DNA from: Lagopus muta | Lineage: Eukaryota; Chordata; Aves; Galliformes; Phasianidae | Length of the DNA stretch: 64,000 bases | Assembly (NCBI RefSeq): GCF_023343835.1 | Contig: NC_064435.1 | Span: forward strand, 59,231,634 to 59,295,633 | Direction of reading: 5' to 3' | Part shown: piece by piece, positions 51,147-62,300 of the stretch | How positions within the stretch are numbered: position 1 is the first letter of the stretch | Layout of the letters: the number at the start of each line of letters is the position of its first letter | Notes under the pieces: model-generated | The model's input: only the letters and a program-made list of their open reading frames with translations | Told to the model about the DNA's origin: nothing | The model's database searches: none | Made by a program: the position numbers and the translations under genes

Positions 51147-54130
51147 GATACTAAAAGAACTTCATCTCCCTCCTATAAATTGGAGCGAGATAGATAGATA
51201 TGTAAATGTAAATAGAAACAGTGTAAGATGTACACTACTTTATTGAACATTCTTCGAGACTAACCTGACATTTTGCTAACTGATTTTCTAGAGGTAAATT
51301 CAACAGATAGCCTTTGTTAGGCCTGTAGAAAAGCATTAAGTGTTGTATGAGGTGGAAAATTGCAGTTAAATGGAAAATTAGGACACTAAAAGTATGGTAA
51401 ATAATTGGATAATAAGCTGAAAGCAAGTACTGTTGAAATATGCTCTATGAGATAGGAAGGAATATATTAGAATTCCTCAACAGATGCACTTGAATCTAGT
51501 ATTAGTCAATATTTTTAATTAAGAAACTTGGCATCACAAGTAGTACTTTTTTGAAGGACAAGATAAGGCATTATTATCAGTTGAAGACAGGATTTGCGTG
51601 TTCAGAATACTAGAAGTAGGGGAGAATACTAAAATAGAAGAAATAGGAGAATACCAAAATAGGCTGATGATGTGATGGTCCACAATGCAGTTTCACGTGC
51701 ACGGAAACAGAACAATTTATTCTGTACGTTGGGAACATTTAATTTTGAAATGACTGCAAAAGGATGTCAGTGTGCTAATGGATTGATTGGCGAGGTGAAT
51801 GTACTTTTAGGTTTGTCTGACAAGATACTTGCACTAGCAATAGAGAAGTATTTTTGCCATTCAGTAGGCTACGCAGTGAGACCTATGTAATCTTTTCTTA
51901 CTTGTGCTCAAAAAAAAAGAGTTCAAACTAGAATGAATGCAGAGAACTAGCAATGGTTTGAGGGAAACATAGGGCTTAGCCTTTATTACTGAGATGAAAA
52001 GGCTAATGCTTGTGTTTAGGTTTTAAAACCTATGCTATACTTTCATAGGTAGAAACATTGAAGCGGAAGGGGAGAAGAACTCTTAATGAAGATGAGACTG
52101 AGAAAAATGTGGATAAAGCAACATGTTAATTCCAATTAAATATTTAGGAATGTATTGAAATGTATCCATTCACAACTCTATATCTTTCCACTACTGTTTG
52201 ATATCATAATGTAGGAAACAAAAATATCTGCTACATTCTTTTTAATTTTGAGTATTGAAATATTTTCACAGCTATATTTTTATGGTAGTGTTCTGTATGT
52301 TAGATTGGTTGGCCTATTGTGCCATTGGAATGCCAGGTACTAGAGATGGATAATGCTATTTAAATCTTCTCAATAATAATACCAAAATAATGATTGTTCT
52401 AAGTGTTGCCATGCTACTGAGCTGCTTTGAACTAAGGGCCAGAAGGAACCTGTGTTTGCTTGTGTGTTTTGGGGGCTGAAACCTGGACCAGAAGGGCCTC
52501 AGATATTAGTGTGGCTTCATGTTACTGGGATTCTTTTCTTTACCTAAACCTGTGTGCCCGTGTTGGGTTCAGCTGTGTATCAGGTATTCCATCAATCCAG
52601 TACTTCTCCAGGGAAGAGGAGTATTCCAAAAAAGTATTGTAAAAACTGTACTGTTGTTACATTGTTGTCATCTCTGGTGATGTTTTTTGTGGTTTTCTTT
52701 TGGTTTTGTTTTTTTGTTTTTGTTTTTAATCATAAATTGTTTGAGAAACAGAATGTTTCGTGTTTCAGAATGAGGGGATTTACTGCAGATTCATTTCCTA
52801 AGGAGGGGTATTTGTTGCTGGCTAAGCATGCAACAGAATAACGTAGTAGTAACTGGTAGAAAAATGGTAACAGCAAAGATAAAATAGAGTACAGGGAGAG
52901 AAACTAGTAATGAAAATGCATGTTTCCTTAGTTATAACTCTAATAATAAAAATACGTTCCCTTAGTTTTATGTGTCTTTTTAACTTTCAATCTTCTTAGC
53001 CACTCAATTCATTCTGAAGGCACAGTATATTTGTAAATCTTTCAATAAGTATCCATCAACAAAAGAAAATCATGTTTTTTTTTTTCTTTCACGTGTGTGC
53101 ATGGACGTTGATTAGGAAATAATGAAAACAAAACAAATGTATTATCCTCTGTGATAGAGAATAGCAGCTATACTTCTTCCAAGTCTAATATTCTCTCAAG
53201 TTATTTAATGTTGTCTTTCCCCAGTATAATTGCCAACCACAGCATGATACACTGCATTTTTTTTGCTAGTTTTTTTTTTCTTTTTTAATGAGTTTTACAA
53301 ATTCTTCTTATATTTACCTGTAAAATATGATGGTAATAATGGAAAGTTTTCTTGTCCCTAACTCATCCTCAAATTTATTACTAATTCATATTGTATGTGT
53401 TCTGCATGGATTAGTAAGCTGTGCAAACGTTTTCCTGTTCTGCAGTTGTATGTCAGTGCATGCCTTGGCGCATGGCTGTGTGTTAAAATGATAGAATGCT
53501 AACGTTATGCTTCCTGTGATATCGAGCAGGAAAAAGAGAATTAGTCACTCACTACTTGCTGAACTTGCTGTGAATGCTGTTGACTGTCTCTGGCAACAGA
53601 AGTTTGCATTTGCACACAGGTTTGTAGTAGAATTCTTGGCAGATGTAGGGCTTTTAGGGCTTTCACTGAAAAGCAGGGGTCAATGACGACAAACTGTAGA
53701 AGCAGAAAAAGGTTATTTTGGCTGAGCATATTCATGATGTCTTCCCTGTTTTTTATTTTGAAATAAAATAGCATAACAGGAATAAAATAGTCACATATAC
53801 TTGTTTTAGGCATACTTGATCAAATCCACTCTGCTCAAATAGAGCTCAACTCTACTGGACAAAGACCAGAACGGTAACGTGTGAAATCTGCCCTTCCACT
53901 CTTTAGGGCTGCTGTACCACATTTTGAAAAAAGAAACAGAAATATTTGTATACCCTGGCACTGGATACTGTGGGGATCTCTGGGATTCTTTGGCCCATCT
54001 CTACCCTACCATTATGGTGACAAATCAATTCACAGTTCTGAGCCTTAGGATATACAGAAGTACTTCCATTGCTTACAATTGCTTCCACTTGTCCACATGG
54101 CTACATTTTGTTTCTGTTATTTCCATTGTT

Positions 54131-54132
<2 letters not shown>

Positions 54133-54161
<29 letters not shown>
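54133..54161. repeat. Poly-T run (29)
   Basis: The longest homopolymer in the window, 29 T followed by CCCC, in INVS intron 3 about 1.3 kb before exon 4. The complementary strand shows no obvious retrocopy body. Confidence 0.95.
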
Positions 54162-55057
54162 CCCCAAGGGAAACGTAAAGGGACTAAGTTAGCATACAGG
54201 ATTTGTGAAAGTATTATAACAGACTGGAACATGTTAATTTGCAGGTTGTTCCATAAGCAGAAGAATCCAAAGATAGGACTTCTCTTGCTCTGTATGTCAC
54301 CTTTCCTGTGTACGTTGTCTATTAAAGCTTGATCAAATACTGCAGCTTATTCCTGAGTGGATGGAATTAGTACTATTAATACTATTAGTACTATTTCTCT
54401 CCCTTCCTGAACATTCTCTTTTTGTTGTATTTTTGGTTAATTAATATTTTAATTGTTAGTATATGAAACTGACATAGCCTAGTGTTTTGGGGAACACGGA
54501 GAAACAGTTCACTCCTTTCTCTTTAGGTAAGCTGTGGAAAGAATGGAGATGTTTAAAACACACAAGTTTTTCTAACTTCAAATATTTTGCTTTAATGAGT
54601 TATTGCTCCAGCTCTCTACTGCTGATTCTCCATTGAAACTTAACTGCTGAGAATAATTTCAGAAAAAATCCAATGTGCTTGGTACTGAAGTGAAAGCATC
54701 AAAATATCTTATGTAGCATTTCAGCTTTGTGGGAGGTAATCTTCAAGTAAGGGACAGAAGCAAATCAAGGCTCAGTTTGCAACAACTTCTTAATGATTGC
54801 ATGATTATATTTTTAATTTTTGAAAGGTTTCCTTGATAACTTGAGAAACAGATACAAATTGTTTTTTTGGAGGAGGAATGCACCCTGTTATTAGGTGCAG
54901 GAGCATTTCTATATTATTTCTTCTGAAAACATAGTAAGTCCAGAGTGTTAAGTATTTGAAACGAATGTTACAAGGCTTCTTGTACCATCCATTCATCATG
55001 CACACAGTAGATCAAAACTCGCATACAGATCTCTGTTTAAAATTATAAGAAATAGTC

Positions 55058-55075
55058 TTTTTTTTTTTTTTTTTT
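55058..55075. repeat. Poly-T run (18)
   Basis: A run of 18 T in INVS intron 3, about 345 bp before the exon 4 acceptor. Confidence 0.95.
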
Positions 55076-55420
55076 ACTCATTCAGATGAGCTCATTTTCT
55101 CTTTCTAAATCATGTCATGTTATTTTTCTTATTCTCATTTTGAAAATTGTAGTCTTTCTTGTATTTAGTTTTATTCCTTATCTGATATCTGTCTGCTGAA
55201 GCCATATCTAATGGTTTTATTTCAGTTGTTACATGGTGAGCCAAGTCTTACACTCTACTACAAGAAAATATGAACTTAATGTTTTGGTTTCCTAAAAGTC
55301 TTAGAGGTGTTGTTTATTGTGATAGAAGCGTACTGTTGTTGTGAGTCAACAGTAAAATATCAAAACAGTACTGTCATTTTGCTTTATAAACTGAAATTTC
55401 TCCTAATTTTCCTTTCCCAG

Positions 55421-55594
55421 GGAAACTATCGCTTCATGAAACTTTTACTGGCTCGTAGGGGGAACTGGATGCAGAAGGATTTAGAGGGTATGACACCGTT
55501 ACATTTAACTACACGTCACAAAAGCCCCAAATGTTTAGCTTTGCTGCTAAAGCACATGGCACCTGGAGAAGTGGATACCCAGGACAGAAACAAG
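55421..55594 (+). CDS. INVS: INVS exon 4 (ankyrin repeats)
   Basis: A 174-bp exon (58 codons, phase 0 at both ends) with a strong CCTTTCCCAG acceptor and an AAG|GTAAAA donor. It encodes residues 92-149, including GNYRFMKLLLARRGNWMQKD, GMTPLHLTTRHKSPKCLALL and APGEVDTQDRNK. GNYRFMKLLL and MTPLHLTTRH are ankyrin-repeat helices. Differences from human are few (ARRG for TRRA, HMAPG for FMAPG). Skipping would keep the frame and remove about two ankyrin repeats. The frame runs 33 codons past the donor, which is intron. Confidence 0.95.
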
Positions 55595-58369
55595 GTAAAA
55601 AATATTACTTATTTTAGGACAGTGTTTGTAGCGGGTTTAGAAATTGAAGTTGCAAAGAACAGTTGTGTGGAAAAAAGTATTTCAGTACTTTAAGAAAATT
55701 TTTCTGATTCTTTGAATTAGCAACAATCAGGGATATTATAGTGATCACCATTAACAATATTAAGATTTTCCCAATGATAATAATGTAATATTTAATTGTA
55801 GCTAGTTCACTGACACTTGTGTTCAGAGTACTTAGACTAATAGAGGAATGGAGACTTTGTAAGCATTCAGAAAAAAAGCTGTCTTTCTACAATTTGTAAG
55901 TGATCTTGGAACTCATGCAAAAAATGTTCCCATCAGGCACTGATCTACCATTTGATTCAAATGTCAGTGCTCCAATCAAGTACTTGTATCACTTCATGAT
56001 TAACATACCAATTTGGCAAGACTGGCTTTAGAAAGCATCGTCATACCATCATTTGTATCTCATGTGGTTTGTTTTTATTATATCAAAAGACTGGGCTTTC
56101 TAGCAGTTTCATTATGTAAACTCTGAAATCCTTATCTAATTCTATCATCAGGGAAGCAGAATAAGGCATCTGCAGGTTCCCTTTCCAACAAATGAATCTC
56201 CTGTCTTCTCCAGACAATAGAGTTGAAGCAGCCTGTGCCCTAGCAATCAGCTGTTTGCCTTCCAGGGTGTTCTAACATGTATCATGGAAACCCTGGCTGT
56301 AATTACAGCATTCAGTCTGGAGAGGTCATGCTGATTCCTGACCATGTTAATTAATTAACAAAAGCATCTGGAAACCAGCCAAAACCTCTTAGGGACCTTG
56401 CCTTTTGTTCTACAGATTTCCAAAGCAGTATTAAAGCATTGCCAGATTTTCCACAAAACGTAGAGCACTTTTATTCCAGTTCCTGTCATGAGTAGTCAAA
56501 GTAGCAAGGATGGAATTCAGGCTCTCTTGGGAACAGAGACCAACAGGTTCAACCCTGGTTGGCACGTAGCTTATTCGTTTCCCTTACTGCAACTGTATGC
56601 ATCAAGATTCTCAAATTTAATTCATGAAAATGTCAGAGAATAACTGTATTTTACATTTATTTCTGGGTAGGCAACTGGTTGAGAAGTAGATTGTGAGAGA
56701 AGCCAGTAAGGGAAAGCTGCTTTGGTTAGTTAGTAGTGAAACCTTTTTAGGCCCATATGCATTTGTCAGCTTTAGCTTTGCTTAAGAAATAGCGTGTGTT
56801 AACTTCTTTCAAACTTCTACTGCTAGAAGTTTTTAATTTCAAAATCTGACAGACTGCAATGGATTGAACATGCTATGGTGCTAGGCTATATGTCACTGTA
56901 TGTGGTGTAAGTTTTCAAACTACTTCTTTCAGCCCCTCTAGTTATGTCTTAGGATGAGCTCTTTTTGAGTGAGTAACTGAGTAAACAAAAATTTTCAATA
57001 TCATACTATGTTACCATGGTACGAAAATAACAGCCTAAAGCAACAAACACAAAGAATAGGCTCCTTTTGCCTTCTTCCTTTACAGAGGTGTAAAGGCTAG
57101 GGTAATAAATTCACGCATTATATCTTACTATTCAAGGATGCTAATTTAGACACAAATGTCTTGCAGCAGTTAATCTCTCCAATTTCAAATCAAAGTGCTA
57201 TGTAATATTTTGCTGACGTGTGAGGGTAAGGAAAAGAGGGGGAAATTAAATCTTTCTGCTTCTTATAACCCTTATGTATTTGGCAATTGGGAGGTCTGTG
57301 TCTGCTCAGTAGATTACGTATTAATATACTAACATTTGCTTTTGTAATGATGAATGTTGATAGCACATGTGAAAAACACTGAGTGTCAGGTATTAGCAAT
57401 ATGAGCATGAATTTACTTGGTGTTTTATTGGACTGCTGATGGTCCATATAGATTAGATTCAGTTGTCCTCAACCTGTGGAATTCTGAGTGATAAAGGACA
57501 ATGTCAAAACCTCTGTTCAAAACAAATCAGTGTCCAGTGTCAGTATTCTGCGCCATCTTGTTCTAGCAGAAAATAATCTTTTCATATGCTTTTCCATTAA
57601 TTTCTGTCATTCTGAGAAATATCTGAATCGAAGAAAACCTAACTAATCACTGCGGTTCTGTGTAGTGCAGCTCTGTTATTGAGACCTGCTTCAAGATTAT
57701 TCTAACCTGGACATGATTGCTTAATACCAAGGTCCAGTATTTTCTCTAGGCCAGAAATTGCTGCACCTGATGACATTACCCTATTGGCTGGCTAAGTGCC
57801 ATGTATAGTATCCTCTTGCCATAGCCAAAGCATCCTCATACAAAGCAATTAATTTTCCACCAGAAATACTTACATCTCAAGCACAAAAACTTCTCAAAGT
57901 GGTTATCATGTAAGATGGTGTGGCTTAGACTCAGGTCAAGCTTTAGCAAAGATCTTTGAGTAGCTAGCTACTCTTAATAGATAGGACTCTTGATCTTTTT
58001 AAAAGCCTGTGATTTTGAGTTGTCATTCACCCTAGGTACTGATGTTCCATTTACTGTCAATCCTTTTTACTGAAGTATAACAAAAGATGGCTTGTTTACT
58101 GTTGTTTCAAGCTGATTTTATCTGGGATTAATGCCTATTATCTGCATAGAATATTCTCTACCAGACACCAATATTGAGAGGCTGTTGCATACTTGAAAAA
58201 CACAGGACTCTTATCTTTATCCTACATTAAGTACTTTTTCAATTTAGCGATACTTGTGCAAATCATTTAATGACCTTCCCTCTGTAGTTTCCAGACATCT
58301 TGGAATTCAGCTCAGCTCAGAATTCCAAGGTAACTGGGATGGGCTTGTGGCTTATTCACATCATGCGCA

Positions 58370-58665
58370 GGAACACAAAAAACTGCAACCTTTTCCTGGG
58401 GAAAAGAAGACTGGGGGAGGGTGTGGTTAATGTTTACAAATGTCTGAAGGGAGATGGGAAGCAAGTGGATGAGGCCAGGCTCTTCTCAGTGGTGTGTAGC
58501 AAAAGGACAAGGAATAATGGCCTAAAACTCGATTGTAGGAAGTTCTGTACAAACATGGAAGAACTTCTTTGTGGTAAGAGTGGCAGAGCACTGAAGCAGG
58601 GTGGCCAGAGAGGTTGTGGAATCTCCTATGGAGAAGACCTCTCCAGCGGGGAGCTGCAGAAGTGA
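58370..58665 (+). mobile_element. CR1 LINE fragment
   Basis: Plus-strand CR1 C-terminal ORF2 and 3' UTR; GKRRLGEGVVNVYKCLKGDG is a decayed form of the [13 protein letters not shown] block. It is truncated at its 3' end and followed directly by another CR1 copy. Confidence 0.75.
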
Positions 58666-58679
58666 CTAACAGTTTAGAG

Positions 58680-59095
58680 CATCTGACAGAAAGGAGAGGC
58701 TGAATGAGGTGGGACTGTTTAGACTGAACAATGCAAGGTTCAGGAGAGCTCTTACAGATGTACATAAATAGCTGGTGGGAGGAAGTAAAGAAAATGGAAT
58801 GAGACCATGCTAAGTGTCAACTGTCAAATTGAAAGAGGCAATGAACACATTTTGATATTCAAGAAATACCAAAGTTGATATTTAAAAGTGGGAAAAGACA
58901 TGTTTTGTTTTGTTTTTTCCATCATGAGGGAGGTTAAAGGTGGAGCAGGTTGTCCAGAGAGGTTGTGAAGACATTCAGAATCTGATAGGATTGTGTTCTG
59001 ATGAACCTGTTCTAGCTGGCCATACTTTGCGCAGGAGAGCTGGGCTAGGTTATCTCTAGAGATCCCTTCCAACCTCAGATATTTTTCAACTCTGT
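58680..59095 (+). mobile_element. CR1 LINE 3' fragment
   Basis: A second plus-strand CR1 piece in head-to-tail order with the one before. It begins with the GAGAGGCTGAATGAGGTGGG block and ends with GATCCCTTCCAACCTCAGAT and a degraded terminus. The end lies about 100 bp upstream of INVS exon 5. Confidence 0.75.
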
Positions 59096-59195
59096 GAAAA
59101 TATAACTAAATCATATTTCAAGTTCTAACAGACTTTGATTTTCATCTTCTATGTATTCTTTACCATATTTGTAAAACGTGATTATTGTGTTCCAG

Positions 59196-59363
59196 CAAAC
59201 TGCATTGCATTGGAGTGCCTACTACAATAACCCTGAGCACGTGAAACTTCTCATAAAACATGATTCAAATATTGGAATCCCAGATATTGAAGGAAAAATT
59301 CCACTTCACTGGGCAGCAAACAATAAGGATCCTAGTGCAATTCACACAGTGAAATGTATTCTG
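59196..59363 (+). CDS. INVS: INVS exon 5 (ankyrin repeats)
   Basis: A 168-bp exon (56 codons, phase 0 at both ends), acceptor GTTCCAG and donor CTG|GTAAGA. It encodes residues 150-205: QTALHWSAYYNNPEHVKLLI, then KHDSNIGIPDIEGKIPLHWA and ANNKDPSAIHTVKCIL. TALHWSAYYNN and IPLHWAANN are two ankyrin TPLH-type motifs. It is nearly identical to human inversin, with V-to-I, H-to-N and R-to-K changes. The pyrimidine tract before the acceptor is short. A CR1 copy ends only about 100 bp upstream. The following human exon was looked for up to 64000 and not found. Confidence 0.95.
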
Positions 59364-62300
59364 GTAAGAAAATCTATTGAATACCCTTTTGGTATTTATT
59401 ACTTTTCTGTGATATAAATATTTATTGTTTCCTTGAAATGTTTCTTATGAGTCCACTGAAAAGTTAAATCATTTTCTGATACCTAGAAGTTAGTAAGAAA
59501 CTATCTCAGATATTTTTGCCACATTGAAGGATGTTTCTTCCATGTTGTATAAATGAATATCTTTGCTCTAAATCGTGTGTTACGTATATTCTTCTGATCA
59601 GTTTCATATGTGTAACTATTCATTTTGAGAGTTTTTAACTTCTCCTACTTAAAATGAACATAACACATTACTCATCTCAATTGCATGGTGAATTCTGTTA
59701 TGTGTCTTATCATCATTTGGAAGTTTATTTTTTGTTGACTACTGTAATACCAAATTTTGTCTTTTGAGTTAGAATTCTGGGAAATAGTTGATCAGTGATC
59801 AGTCAGCTGTTGGTCAGTTCCTTTGAGAGACTTTCCAAATATTTTTTCTGTTCATATCTAATAATTCTTCTTTGATACCATATTTTCTTTCTAATTTTAT
59901 TTCCTTAGTTGACAGCTGTAATGAGTACATTGAAATCATGCCCTTAGCTTGATTTCAACCTTGATTTTTTGTTCCATGTAAATCTCTAAACTTCACTAAC
60001 CTGAAAAGATGCAGAAGTCTCAGTTTAATTTTCACTCAATATAACAATCTCTCTACACCTCTGCCTTTCAGAGGTTTTTCAGAACAAGGCACATTGGTTG
60101 TAGGCTAACTATGACTTCTGTTTGATTACATTGCAAGCTGAGAAGTTACCCCTGGCATGTGAAAATATGTGGATTCTTACCTAAATCACACTGATAATCT
60201 TTGCTGATATGCTTTACAATAAAAATAGTTTTTGAAAAATTCCCAGTGTTTTATTAATGTGATTTCTGTATTACTTGTGCTTATTCAAAATATTTGTAAT
60301 TTCACTCTAAATTGTTACAAACAAGATTAAACCAATTTTAATTTATATATCCCATCTTATTATTCTGCTACACTAGGAAAATGAGTTTGTTGAAAAGTTG
60401 GTATGGATTGCTGGATTAAAATTTAGACTTTCAAACTTTACATGATCAAGAATATGGCGTAGTGGACAACATTGGTGGTAGGTGGGCAGTTGGACTAGTT
60501 AATCATTGAGGTCTTTTCCAGCCTTAATGATTCTATGATTCACGTAACACATTGACCCCAGCCAATTATTGTGAGGACCCAGACCCACACATAAACACTC
60601 ACTTGCTTCTCTCCGATATGGCAGGGAGGAAATAAGAGGAAGGTGTACTAGGAAAATTCAAAAATATGTCATTTCCTAAAGGTGCTTTCAAAGTCTCTGT
60701 TTAAGTAATCCAGTGTCCTAACAGTGTCATGATTGTTTTTTTTTTTGTTTGTTTTCTCCTCTGACAGCCAAGATGGCGCATTCTTGTGTCCCTCTAGTGT
60801 TTTCCTATGCATTTCTGTATGAACCAAATTGTTCATATTGCGCTGTTATAACTATGTGTGCTTATTGGTGAGCATAAGATATTACAAGTTAAATGAAAAA
60901 GCAGTTTAGCTCCCAGAATATGCTGTGAAAGTTGATGCTAAGGAAACGTTATTACTGGATAATCTGATGATCAGATTTGTTTTTAAGTATAAATACCTTT
61001 TCTTTTTGTGTGTGTCTGCTTCTGAATTTAACCCAATAGTAAAACTTTGTCATGTCTTAGAACTTGTTTTTCTTACCTATCTTTTTAGATACCTGCTTGG
61101 CAGTGTTAGGGCAACAAAACTAAAGCAGAGATTATCTTGCCCTCCTTTCTTAGTTGCTTTTTATCCTATTACCCAGTTCCAAATCTATTGCCCAAGCATT
61201 ACCTTTGTTTCTCTTACTTCCCCATCCCAAACATCCAGGTTAACTCTGTAGACATTCTAATTCTTTCTGCATGTTGTTTCTAACACATGCATCCATGCAG
61301 ATAAAGTTTTTATTATTTTGTGTTTTAACTTACATAATGGCATTTCTAAATTCACCAGAAGAGTTTTGTAGTGACGATAGTGCAAAAGATCTGTGAGTCT
61401 GATGAAGTCACTGTTGCCCTTCAGTTGTGTTGGCCTTTTTATTTTTGGTCATATCCAGCACAGACTTTGTGCTTTCTTGATAGAGTGCTATAAGCTACGT
61501 GCTCTTGCTCAGATAGCGGTCAAATATTGATATGTACTACCACTTAATGTGCATTGGAAGCACTTGTTGCTGTTGAACAAGTTATGAAAAATAACACTGC
61601 TGTTGTTTCTGTCATGTTATCTTAAACACTGTGGAAGAATTCCACAAAAATGATTTTTCTTTATCATCCTACTTAGAATTGTTCTATGCTGCTGCACAAA
61701 ACCTTGTCAAAAGTTAAGCTGCTGGTTTTATTCAGACCACAGTGTGTGATACTGAAAAATACTGTCTTGGTTTTCTGTGCTCTGCCATCTGAATGTGTCC
61801 ATTTGTTGTCTCCTGTTTTTAAATCCATAAAAGAATGGTCATTCTACCTCATGTTCACACAGTACTTACCCATTGGGATTGTAAGAATAATAATGAAAAG
61901 AGCTCAAGTCAATGCTAAATAAGAAAGTTTGGTTTACAGTGGTGGCAAAGAAGCACAATTGATTGCATCTAGTATCAGAATCCATGAAATACAGTGAAAA
62001 TGGAACCACTTACATTTTACAGAAATTAAACGTGTGAAGTAGAGAGAAATTCTCATCTGGAGGTCCTCTCATGGTCAACTTCCTTTTCCACCTTTCCAGA
62101 TTCAGCAGTGCTTGGTTACATGAAAAACCTTGGGAAGATTTAAGGAGAAAAGAACAGGATATAGTTCCATTAATATGATGGAAGCAACTGCTTAGTTCTC
62201 TGTCTCTGTTTTGTATCTCTTCTCTTTGTTTATTCTTCATGGTAAGAGACATGACATTTATTTATACAACACTTTCCATTGTTGCCTGCAATTCCATTGT

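Larger units (their letters stand above)
33546..55420 (+). other. INVS: INVS intron 3
   Basis: A 21.9-kb intron, T-rich on the coding strand. It contains a CR1 ORF2 relic (33715-33960), a CR1 3' end (47390-47735), a probable solo LTR (50385-51146), several simple repeats and poly-T runs. The stretches 33970-43850, 45400-47380, 47740-50380 and 51150-54130 contain no gene or repeat that I recognise, apart from small AT-rich repeats. The balanced-composition block 41700-42060 stands out and is listed as a finding. Confidence 0.8.
55595..59195 (+). other. INVS: INVS intron 4
   Basis: A 3.6-kb intron. Two plus-strand CR1 3' fragments occupy 58370-59095. Positions 56130-56560 form a repeat-free block of even composition. 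The rest is unremarkable AT-rich sequence. Confidence 0.8.
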
